Origin: Planctomycetota bacterium
GTDB taxonomy: Bacteria > Planctomycetota > Planctomycetia > Pirellulales > Pirellulaceae
Assembly (NCBI GenBank): GCA_023430365.1
Contig: JAEZAS010000342.1
Span: 1-5,520, forward strand
Direction of reading: 5' to 3'
DNA: 5,520 nt
The number at the start of each line of letters is the position of its first letter. The first letter of the stretch is position 1. Positions 1 to 5,499 of this stretch are shown one piece after another. The notes below the pieces were generated by a model. It saw only the letters and a list, made by a program, of their open reading frames with translations, did no database searches and was not told the DNA's origin. The position numbers and the translations under genes were made by a program.

Positions 1-25
1 CGCCTGCTGTTGGAGGCCGCATTGT

Positions 26-45
26 CTGAATTCTGGCGAATTCAG
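26..45. terminator. Perfect 8-bp inverted repeat downstream of the PAP2 gene
   Basis: CTGAATTC (26-33) and GAATTCAG (38-45) form a perfect 8-bp stem with the 4-base loop TGGC. It lies about 20 bases beyond the stop codon of the minus-strand phosphatase gene, where an intrinsic terminator would be expected. Neither strand has a T-run after the stem, so a classical rho-independent terminator is not demonstrated. It could be a processing or stabilising stem, or an operator for a gene beyond the left edge. Positions 1-65 hold no coding sequence that I can support. Confidence 0.35.
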
Positions 46-65
46 CTACGGATCGAGCGGGAGCT

Positions 66-920
66 TCAACCCGCGCGGCGAACGGGCGCCGGAGATGTCG
101 CGGCGAGCTCGACCTTGGAGGTTTCGACCGCCTGCGACGCAGCCGGCGTTCGATTCTCAATCCCTTGCAGCCAGCCGTTCAAACGCGTCCGGCCACAGAC
201 GGCCGCGCCCACGACAAACGCAATCGCGGCCGCGGCCAGCGTGTCGCTGAGGTAGTGCATCCCGGCTTCAATCCGCTGCATTCCCGCCAAGACAGCGAAG
301 ACAGCGAACAACCAGCGCCCACGCGGATAGAGCGTCGACAGCACAATCGCAAAACCGACGGCCGTCGCCGTGTGCCCTGAGGGGAAGGAACGCACGTGAT
401 TATTGAGCGGCACCGCGAGCGCTTCCGGGTTTCGCCAAGGAAGAAAGGCAAGGAAGGTTTCCGAAACCGTACCGATATCCGCCGACCCGAACTTCGGCCG
501 GACACGCGCCACCTGCAACTTGCACAAGTCAGCCAGCAGCCCGGCGCCGAACGCACCGATGAGCAACCGTGGTCCCACGCGCCAACCACGAGGGTCGAGG
601 GCCACCGCCACCGCTATGCACGCCAGCACTCCGAACCCGTGAGCAAACACCTCGGAGAGCGTCACGATCCGGCGCAAGTCGCCTGGAATGTCCAGCCCAC
701 CAACACCACCGGCCGCATTGCGCACCGGCAGGTCAATCAGCAGGGCCGCCGCCGACAGGAGCGCACAGATCAGGGCACAAACCAGGTACCGCCGCCCGCG
801 CGGCGCTTGATCCGGCGAAATTTGCAACGCGTCGAGTTCGTATTTCACCGATGAAAACCCCAGCGGCATAAATTGAGCCCGCAACAGAGGCCCAAGCTTA
901 GCGAGCCCCCCAAAACTCAC
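66..920 (-). CDS. PAP2-family (type 2 phosphatidic acid phosphatase-like) membrane phosphatase
   Basis: This is an integral membrane phosphatase of the PAP2 / vanadium haloperoxidase superfamily. The family removes phosphate from lipid phosphates such as phosphatidic acid or undecaprenyl pyrophosphate, with the active site usually facing the periplasm. The three signature motifs are present in order: K-x6-RP (K134 to R141-P142), PSGH (180-183, catalytic His183), and R-x5-H-x3-D (R216, H222, D226). Gln215 replaces the usual Ser before Arg in motif 3. Hydrophobic segments near residues 44-62, 91-109, 117-133, 184-198, 201-214 and 228-243 fit a six-helix fold. The tail after about 250 is polar, Ala/Pro-rich and probably disordered. 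The given start is a GTG with no good ribosome-binding site. Met18 (ATG at 869-867) and Val25 (GTG at 848-846) are alternatives that leave the domain intact. The substrate cannot be read from the sequence. The gene diverges from the HEAT-repeat gene. Confidence 0.92.
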   Translation of the reverse strand: MSFGGLAKLGPLLRAQFMPLGFSSVKYELDALQISPDQAPRGRRYLVCALICALLSAAALLIDLPVRNAAGGVGGLDIPGDLRRIVTLSEVFAHGFGVLACIAVAVALDPRGWRVGPRLLIGAFGAGLLADLCKLQVARVRPKFGSADIGTVSETFLAFLPWRNPEALAVPLNNHVRSFPSGHTATAVGFAIVLSTLYPRGRWLFAVFAVLAGMQRIEAGMHYLSDTLAAAAIAFVVGAAVCGRTRLNGWLQGIENRTPAASQAVETSKVELAATSPAPVRRAG

Positions 921-929
921 AAAGACGAA

Positions 930-958
930 CTAGCGCTCCGTGACCAAGAGCACCTCCT
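930..958 (-). promoter_or_regulatory. Strong Shine-Dalgarno-like site plus five-codon mini-ORF before the PAP2 gene
   Basis: On the minus strand AGGAGG (958-953) sits 5 bases before a TTG (947-945). The reading frame runs TTG GTC ACG GAG CGC and then TAG (932-930). That frame is the same as the PAP2 frame, whose GTG follows three codons after the TAG. The site could be a tiny leader ORF, or a relic of an older start cut off by a nonsense change. It lies in a purine-rich strand, so an AGGAGG match by chance is quite possible. Confidence 0.2.
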
Positions 959-1012
959 CTCTATTCTCTGAACTCTCCCCTCTGACCTCTAACCCCTGCT
1001 CCCTAAACTCCC
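951..1012. repeat. Polypyrimidine tract with degenerate 14-17-base repeats
   Basis: The plus strand is almost all C and T here. Related units can be aligned: CTCTGAACTCTCCC (966-979), CTCTGACCTCTAACCC (980-995), and a looser CTGCTCCCTAAACTCCC (996-1012). The tract fills much of the 259-base divergent intergenic region and is open in the frame of the downstream gene. The peptide it would encode looks like translated repeat rather than protein, so I treat it as non-coding. Its role is unknown. Confidence 0.55.
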
Positions 1013-1035
1013 AAACCACCCATCCGAGAAGTCGT

Positions 1036-1065
1036 CTGGCAGCTCCGCCGCCCCTTTGCTACAGT
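1036..1065 (+). promoter_or_regulatory. Candidate sigma-70-type promoter for the HEAT-repeat lipoprotein gene
   Basis: CTGGCA (1036-1041) and TACAGT (1060-1065) are separated by 18 bases, each matching four of six positions of the -35 and -10 consensus. Transcription would begin near 1072, giving a leader of about 108 bases before the GTG at 1180. This placement supports a start downstream of the promoter rather than the in-frame GTG at 940. The match is modest and untested. Confidence 0.35.
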
Positions 1066-1179
1066 CCCGCCGCTTATCGGACCAACCGCCCGGTTCGCCT
1101 CTGCGCCGATTGCCAGCAATCCGGCGTAGAAATTGGCGTCCGGCATCGGACCACCACTCATCGCAAGGCCTACACCGAA

Positions 1180-1908
1180 GTGAAATCGCGGTTCCGAAAT
1201 CTGACAGCTCGCACCGCCATGCTCCTGCCGGCGGCCATCGCCTGTCTGGCGGCCGTCGGCTGTGCTGATGGGCCGGTTCCGGAGATGCGCAGCCTCAATC
1301 CCTGGGTCCGCGAGCAATGGGCGGACGACGAGAAGCACGGCCCGACGTTCTACAGCCGTCTCGAACGGCTGGAGGAGCTGCGCGCCAAAGGCCCTTCGAT
1401 GCCCGAAAGTGATCGGGCCCGAATCGGCGCCGAGCTCGCCGCAATCTACCGCGACGAACGCAGCTCGCCGATGCGGATTGAGATCGTGCGCGCCCTCGCG
1501 TCGTTCCCAACCCCTGAAACGATGACCATTCTCCAGTCCGCGATGACCGATGCGGATCCGAACGTGCGCATGGTCGCTTGCCGCACGCTCGGCGTCTGGA
1601 AAACCCCGGAGGCGATGGAAGCGCTGGCCGGCGCCATCGGGACCGACAGCGATCTCGACGTCCGCATTGCCGCTGCCCGAGCCTTGGAAAACTTCAAGGA
1701 CCCCGCGGCGGTCCAGGCGCTGGCGATCGCGCTCGACGACAACGACCCAGCCATGCAAAAGGTGGCCATGAACTCCCTGAAGCACACCACGGGCAAGGAC
1801 TACGGCTACAGCCTCCCGACGTGGCGCGAGTACCTCGCCGGTGGCAATCCAGCCCCTCCGCCAGCCCCCTCGATCGCGAGCCAGCTGCAGGAGTGGCTCT
1901 GGTGGTAG
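1180..1908 (+). CDS. HEAT-repeat lipoprotein
   Basis: This is a predicted exported lipoprotein of 242 residues built from HEAT (PBS-lyase-like) repeats, which usually serve as protein-binding scaffolds. The chosen GTG has AAGG 11 bases upstream. It gives a basic n-region (KSRFR), a hydrophobic stretch (14-26) and a lipobox-like AAVGC with Cys28. Ala29 at +2 would favour the outer membrane by the Lol rule. The repeats span about 96-203, with clear units DPNVRMVACRTLGVW (126-140) and DLDVRIAAARALENF (158-172), and a third at 189-203, about 32 residues apart. A TGKDYGY...WREYLAGG segment (205-222) follows, then a Pro-rich linker and a Trp-rich end (EWLWW). The frame is open back to 940, but those 80 residues translate a polypyrimidine repeat and would bury the signal peptide. 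Met14 (1219) is another possible start but shortens the signal sequence. Partner and function are unknown. Confidence 0.85.
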   Translation: MKSRFRNLTARTAMLLPAAIACLAAVGCADGPVPEMRSLNPWVREQWADDEKHGPTFYSRLERLEELRAKGPSMPESDRARIGAELAAIYRDERSSPMRIEIVRALASFPTPETMTILQSAMTDADPNVRMVACRTLGVWKTPEAMEALAGAIGTDSDLDVRIAAARALENFKDPAAVQALAIALDDNDPAMQKVAMNSLKHTTGKDYGYSLPTWREYLAGGNPAPPPAPSIASQLQEWLWW

Positions 1909-2057
1909 CAACGCGGCCGCCCGTAGCTTGCGGTTAAACGCAACGACACGGGGTTCGCCCGTTTGCCACAAAGCGTTACCAAATCATATCTTAAGACAGA
2001 TGACAATTCCGTGTGCCGTCTCAGGTTCCCCACCCGGAATAACCGATAAGTCTGTAA
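1909..2057. other. Intergenic region, first half, with weak hairpin and weak promoter
   Basis: No gene is supported between the HEAT-repeat gene and the exported-protein gene (1909-2204). The first half holds a short hairpin, ACGGG (1948-1952) with CCCGT (1958-1962), too small and with no T-run to count as a terminator. A promoter candidate lies at 1963-1992 (listed separately). Overall this stretch is less GC-rich than its surroundings near 1975-2010. Confidence 0.5.
1963..1992 (+). promoter_or_regulatory. Candidate promoter for the exported toroid-like protein gene
   Basis: TTGCCA (1963-1968, five of six to TTGACA) lies 18 bases before TATCTT (1987-1992, four of six to TATAAT), in the most AT-rich part of the intergenic region. 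If used, it gives a leader of about 200 bases containing the two stem-loops at 2058-2121. Confidence 0.3.
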
Positions 2058-2088
2058 CAACGCGAAATTCCAGGCGGGATTCGCGTTG
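2058..2088 (+). promoter_or_regulatory. Strong stem-loop in the leader of the exported-protein gene
   Basis: CAACGCGAA (2058-2066) pairs perfectly with TTCGCGTTG (2080-2088). With A2067 bulged out, TTCC (2068-2071) can pair with GGGA (2076-2079) through one G-T wobble, leaving the 4-base loop AGGC. No T-run follows, so it is not an obvious intrinsic terminator. It may be a leader RNA structure or, as DNA, an operator for a dimeric regulator. Confidence 0.45.
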
Positions 2089-2121
2089 GTCGCTCTCCCG
2101 GCCTACCCACCGGCAGCGACC
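2088..2121 (+). promoter_or_regulatory. Second stem-loop adjoining the first
   Basis: GGTCGCT (2088-2094) pairs with AGCGACC (2115-2121), a perfect 7-bp stem. Inside the loop CCGG (2098-2101) can pair with CCGG (2110-2113). It shares base 2088 with the preceding stem, so the two would stack or compete slightly. It lies 84 bases before the ATG at 2205. Confidence 0.3.
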
Positions 2122-2204
2122 GTAGCTGACAAGGATGTCCCTGAGGCCGCGATGCACCGATCAATCGAGCTCGCCGCCGCTTCCCGCTGAGAAAGCTCCG
2201 ATCC

Positions 2205-4049
2205 ATGATTCGAACGACGCTCTCGGTTTGCGCACTGCTCGCCACGTTGCTTCTGGCGAGCCGGTGGATCGTTCTGTCGAACGCCGCCGATCCGGAATCC
2301 CGTCGCAGCCTGCCGGCCGCGAGCATTCCGGCGCAGCAGACTCCGCAGGCCCAGCCCAAGCCGACGCAGCCCGAATCGACCAGCACCCAGGCGTCTTCGA
2401 CCACCGTCCCCGAATCGACCGAAAAGCCCGCCACCACCAAGATCAAACTGCAACCGGTGGCCGGCGCAGCGCTCAAGATGCCCGATGGCTGCGTTGAGAT
2501 CCAACTGGAGCACGCCCACAAGATCGAAGGCGCGAACACCGACGGCCGCGAGCGAGTCGCCGTCGCCGCCTACCTCCACGGTCCGATTCCGACCCCGCAC
2601 GACTACGTCGCCCGCCCGGTCGACTTCGAAGAAGAGCCCTCCGACGAGACCGACGACATTTTCGGCATCCTGCCGGAACTGCGCGTCGCTCGCACTCGTG
2701 ATGGCAACCGAGCCCGGCTGACGGACGTCGCCAGCGAAGAAGAAATGACCGAGGAATCGGCGACCGAGGAAGACGCCACGGACGAAGACGCTAAGGATTC
2801 CGAAATCGCCGACGAGAAGAAGCCCAGCCGACTGGGCCGCTATGGCAAAGCCCTGGCCAATGATTTCGGCGTGACGGATATCGAAGTCGAAGCCGAGATG
2901 ACCGACGAGGACTCGGACACCGAAACCAACGAATCGGTCGAAACCGAAATCGAACTCGAAGGCGATCAAGACACCGACACCGTCGAAATCACTCCGACGA
3001 AGCCCGAGAAGTATGAGATCGAGCTGACTCCGGAACTGATCGCCCTGCGTGAGAAGCTCCGCGACACGCTCGCCCACTACTACTACCGCCCGGAAAACGT
3101 CGCCACCCGCAGCCCGTGGGGCTCCATGCACTACATGCTGGCCTACGGCGTCGATTCGCAATTGATCGCCGGCAACCGCAAGGTGAACGCCGTCGGCTGG
3201 CTCTGCTACAACGGCGTTTGCAACGGCCAGAACCTGTTCTGGGCCGACCAGGAAGGTCTGCACGCTCGCATTGGTGTGGGCGTACAGGGTCACGCGGGCC
3301 AGTTCCTCGCGATGCTCGCCCAGTCGAAGGTGCCGACCGACTTCCCGATCAAGGCCAGCGGCCAGGACTTCACCGTGGCCGACCTCATCCGGCACGAAAA
3401 AGAAACCTGCAAGCCGAACACCGAACTGACGTTCAAGCTCATCGCCCTCGTTCACTATTGCAAGTCGGACGATCAGTGGATCAGCAACGAAGGTCAGGAA
3501 TGGGATATCCCGCGGCTCATTAAAGAAGAACTCCGCCAGCCGATCATTGGCGCCGCCTGCGGTGGCACTCACCGGTTGATGGGCTTCAGCTACGCCATTC
3601 GCAAGCGTCAGCAGCGCGGCGAAGAGTTCACCGGCCAATGGCTGCGGGCCAAGAAGTTCATCGATGACTACCACGAGTACACCTTCCGCCTGCAGAACCC
3701 GGACGGCAGCTTCAGCACCGATTGGTTCGCGGGTCGCGGCGACTTCGGCGCCGCCGGCCGTCGGCTGGAAACCACCGGTCACGTCACCGAGTGGCTCTCG
3801 TACTCGCTGAGCGAAGAACAACTCGTCGAGCCGCGGATGGTCAAGAGCGTCGCCTACCTGACCGACCTGCTGCACGATGGCCGCAACAGCAAGTGGAACA
3901 TCGGCCCGCTCGGCCATGGCCTGCACGCTCTGGCGATCTACGACGAGCGCGTCTTCGGCGGCAAGCCGGGTCAGCGTGAGCAGCAACTCGCTGCCCACGA
4001 GAAGAAGCTGGCCAACCAGCGGGTTCGCCAGGAATCGAGCCGGCGCTAA
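2205..4049 (+). CDS. Exported protein with acidic linker and conserved toroid-like C-terminal domain
   Basis: Function is unknown. The 614 residues start with a signal peptide (hydrophobic 5-24, likely cut after SNA27), so the protein should be periplasmic or surface-located. A Pro/Thr/Ser/Gln-rich linker (about 38-80) is followed by a small segment (81-165). Then come two Glu/Asp/Thr-rich blocks (about 178-204 and 224-261) separated by a basic patch, KKPSRLGRYGK (205-215). The folded part begins near 274. Likely conserved motifs are WLCYNGVCNGQ (332-342), GVQGHAGQFLAMLAQ (359-373), ACGGTHRLMGFSYAIRKR (451-468), LQNPDGSFSTDWF (496-508), TTGHVTEWL (523-531) and NIGPLGHGLHAL (565-576). The QNPDGSF and repeated His/Gly helices resemble prenyltransferase or squalene-cyclase-like alpha/alpha toroids; this is inference. 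From memory, planctomycete relatives carry the label 'ADP-ribosylation factor-directed GTPase activating protein isoform b', which nothing here supports. The ATG lacks a clear ribosome-binding site. A strong terminator follows the stop. Confidence 0.88.
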   Translation: MIRTTLSVCALLATLLLASRWIVLSNAADPESRRSLPAASIPAQQTPQAQPKPTQPESTSTQASSTTVPESTEKPATTKIKLQPVAGAALKMPDGCVEIQLEHAHKIEGANTDGRERVAVAAYLHGPIPTPHDYVARPVDFEEEPSDETDDIFGILPELRVARTRDGNRARLTDVASEEEMTEESATEEDATDEDAKDSEIADEKKPSRLGRYGKALANDFGVTDIEVEAEMTDEDSDTETNESVETEIELEGDQDTDTVEITPTKPEKYEIELTPELIALREKLRDTLAHYYYRPENVATRSPWGSMHYMLAYGVDSQLIAGNRKVNAVGWLCYNGVCNGQNLFWADQEGLHARIGVGVQGHAGQFLAMLAQSKVPTDFPIKASGQDFTVADLIRHEKETCKPNTELTFKLIALVHYCKSDDQWISNEGQEWDIPRLIKEELRQPIIGAACGGTHRLMGFSYAIRKRQQRGEEFTGQWLRAKKFIDDYHEYTFRLQNPDGSFSTDWFAGRGDFGAAGRRLETTGHVTEWLSYSLSEEQLVEPRMVKSVAYLTDLLHDGRNSKWNIGPLGHGLHALAIYDERVFGGKPGQREQQLAAHEKKLANQRVRQESSRR

Positions 4050-4077
4050 GCTCGCGCCTTGAAAATCGAACTACCGT

Positions 4078-4107
4078 AGGGAACGTCCCAAAGACGTTCC
4101 CTTTTTT
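4078..4107 (+). terminator. Rho-independent terminator of the exported-protein gene
   Basis: GGGAACGTC (4079-4087) and GACGTTCCC (4093-4101) form a perfect 9-bp stem with the 5-base loop CCAAA, extended by an A-T pair (4078/4102), and followed directly by six T (4102-4107). It begins 28 bases after the stop codon. It separates the upstream gene from eboE. Confidence 0.92.
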
Positions 4108-4182
4108 CGTTCGCGTCTTCCCGCAATCTCGTTGCAGCGGCCGGGGACATTGCGCCAGCTATAAGGGCACCCGGCGCACAGC

Positions 4183-4211
4183 ACACGCGGCAAACCGTGT
4201 TGCCCGCGTGT
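4183..4211. promoter_or_regulatory. Imperfect 11-bp inverted repeat upstream of eboE
   Basis: ACACGCGGCAA (4183-4193) pairs with TTGCCCGCGTGT (4200-4211) with a single bulged C (4203) and a 6-base loop. No T-run follows. It ends about 30 bases before the TACAAT box, close to where an upstream operator would lie. It may also be a second, weaker barrier to read-through. Confidence 0.35.
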
Positions 4212-4242
4212 TCCATGCAGAACAATGGAGCGAGGCCTGCGT

Positions 4243-4248
4243 TACAAT
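4243..4248 (+). promoter_or_regulatory. Candidate -10 element for eboE
   Basis: TACAAT matches five of six positions of the sigma-70 -10 consensus and would start transcription near 4255, about 40 bases before the eboE start. No convincing -35 hexamer is seen at the usual distance (GAACAA at 4220-4225 is poor), so it would be weak or depend on an activator or another sigma factor. Confidence 0.4.
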
Positions 4249-4281
4249 TGGGTGAATCACTTCTCCCACTAGCCAGAGCGT

Positions 4282-4285
4282 AAGG
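4282..4285 (+). promoter_or_regulatory. Ribosome-binding site deciding the GTG start of eboE
   Basis: AAGG (within TAAGGT) lies 9 bases upstream of the GTG at 4295. It selects this GTG, and the residues it adds (RRGSFTIGYCTN) match the usual EboE N-terminus, in which the first beta strand leads into a YCTN motif. Confidence 0.6.
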
Positions 4286-4294
4286 TAACGACAC

Positions 4295-5470
4295 GTGAGA
4301 CGAGGCAGCTTCACCATCGGATATTGCACCAACGTGCATGCGGGGGCCTCGATGCTCGAGTCGCATTCCAACCTCGAGCAGCACGCGCTGGAAGTGAAGC
4401 GACGGGTCAGCCCGAACGAGCCGATGGGTGTCGGACTCTGGCTCTCGGCAGCGACGGCGGAGGAACTCGTGCAGCGCGGCGCCGTGTCCGAGGCGCGAGA
4501 GTGGCTCGAGCAGGTCGGCCTGATTCCGTTCACGCTCAACGGTTTTCCCCACGGCAATTTCCACCAGGAGATCGTGAAGCATCGCGTCTACGCCCCCACG
4601 TGGGCCGACGAGTTGCGACTGAACTACACGAACCAACTCGTTAACATCCTGCACGAATTGCTCCCGCCAGGCGCCGATGGGAGTATCTCAACCTTGCCGC
4701 TGCAGTGGGGCCAGCCGAAGCCGAGCGAGCACCATCTCGACGTCTGCGCCGCCAACCTGCGCAAGGCGGCCGCCCACATGAGCGAACTCCTCGCCGACAC
4801 CGGGCGATTGATCCACCTCTGCATCGAGCCCGAGCCCGGCTGTGTTTTCGACCGGTCGCACCACATCGTCGACTTCTTCGAGCGGCACTTGCTCCCCGGT
4901 GGCAACGAAGAAGAAATCCGCCGGCACATCCGCGTTTGCCACGACGTCTGCCACGCCGCCGTCATGTTCGAGGATCAGGTGGAAGTGCTCGAGCGCTATC
5001 GCTCAGCCGGCATCGAGGTTGGCAAGATTCAAGTCTCCTCCGCCGTGATCGCGCAGTTCGACGGAGTCGACCCGGACGTCCGCCATGGCACGTTCGAGCA
5101 GTTGGGAACGTTCAACGAGCCGCGCTACCTGCATCAGACCGTCGTCCGCCGCGGCAGCCAGGAAACCTTCTACGAGGACCTGCCGCAGGCCCTCCAAGCG
5201 GAGGGGGCCGATCTGAGCGGCGAGTGGCGAACCCACTTCCATGTCCCGGTCTACCTCGACGCCTTCGGCCACCTTCGGGGATCACAGCAGCAGATTTCGC
5301 AGTGCCTGGCAAACTTTGCCCGGCTAACCAATTGCAAGCATTTGGAGGTCGAAACCTACGCCTGGGGCGTCCTGCCAGCCGACCTGCAGGAGCCCACTTT
5401 GGCCGCTGGCATCGCCAAGGAAATGGCCTGGCTTGATGCGGAAATGAGCCGCCAGGGGTGTTTTTGCTAA
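4295..5470 (+). CDS. eboE: EboE, xylose-isomerase-like TIM-barrel protein of the ebo metabolite-traffic cluster
   Basis: The 391 residues match EboE, a sugar phosphate isomerase/epimerase-like protein of the ebo cluster. In the cyanobacterium Nostoc punctiforme that cluster is needed to export the scytonemin monomer to the periplasm; the reaction of EboE is not known. Recognised family segments are IGYCTNVHAGAS (8-19), GVGLWLSAATAEEL (45-58), FTLNGFPHGNFHQEIVKHRVYAPTW (79-103) and LLPPGADGSISTLPL (122-136). Likely metal or substrate ligands by comparison with the TIM-barrel family are E178 or E180 (CIEPEPG), H216-D217 (CHDVCH), K244 (GKIQVSS), H314/H316 (THFHVPVY) and E353 (VETYAW). It has no signal peptide and should be cytoplasmic. 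The C-terminus is Cys-rich (GCFC). Length is normal for the family. It follows a terminator and its own promoter-like region, with no other ebo gene upstream in the window, so eboE may head this transcription unit. Confidence 0.9.
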   Translation: MRRGSFTIGYCTNVHAGASMLESHSNLEQHALEVKRRVSPNEPMGVGLWLSAATAEELVQRGAVSEAREWLEQVGLIPFTLNGFPHGNFHQEIVKHRVYAPTWADELRLNYTNQLVNILHELLPPGADGSISTLPLQWGQPKPSEHHLDVCAANLRKAAAHMSELLADTGRLIHLCIEPEPGCVFDRSHHIVDFFERHLLPGGNEEEIRRHIRVCHDVCHAAVMFEDQVEVLERYRSAGIEVGKIQVSSAVIAQFDGVDPDVRHGTFEQLGTFNEPRYLHQTVVRRGSQETFYEDLPQALQAEGADLSGEWRTHFHVPVYLDAFGHLRGSQQQISQCLANFARLTNCKHLEVETYAWGVLPADLQEPTLAAGIAKEMAWLDAEMSRQGCFC

Positions 5471-5471
5471 G

Positions 5472-5483
5472 CTTCGCGCGAAG
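5472..5483. repeat. 12-bp perfect palindrome after eboE
   Basis: CTTCGCGCGAAG is perfectly self-complementary and begins one base after the eboE stop. As RNA it gives only a short 4-bp stem with a GCGC loop and has no T-run, so it is unlikely to end transcription. It could be a protein-binding site or chance in GC-rich DNA. Confidence 0.4.
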
Positions 5484-5499
5484 TTATCAGCCCTGACTG

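Noticed and set aside
396..871. Plus-strand open frames opposite the PAP2 gene
   Set aside because: Arg/His/Pro-rich shadows of a membrane protein gene with all three PAP2 motifs on the other strand.
940..1179. 80-residue N-terminal extension of the HEAT-repeat protein from a GTG at 940
   Set aside because: It would translate a polypyrimidine repeat and a probable promoter, gives low-complexity Ser/Pro/Arg sequence, and would place the lipoprotein signal peptide inside the protein.
1003..1971. 322-codon open frame on the minus strand opposite the HEAT-repeat gene
   Set aside because: Its composition (Arg, His, Gly-rich) is that of an antisense shadow and the plus strand encodes clear HEAT repeats and a lipobox.
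2103..3998. 631-codon open frame on the minus strand opposite the exported-protein gene
   Set aside because: It mirrors the plus-strand gene, is rich in Val/Gly/Arg/Phe as expected for the complement of a GC-biased frame, and has no recognisable domain. The plus-strand frame has a signal peptide, conserved motifs and a terminator at the right place.
4160..4165. TATAAG as a -10 box for eboE
   Set aside because: The nearest TTGCAG (4132-4137) is 22 bases away, too far for a -35, and the TACAAT at 4243 is better placed.
4046..4654. 202-codon minus-strand frame over the terminator and the 5' part of eboE
   Set aside because: It ends inside the terminator region and overlaps the well-recognised EboE N-terminus; no domain is seen.
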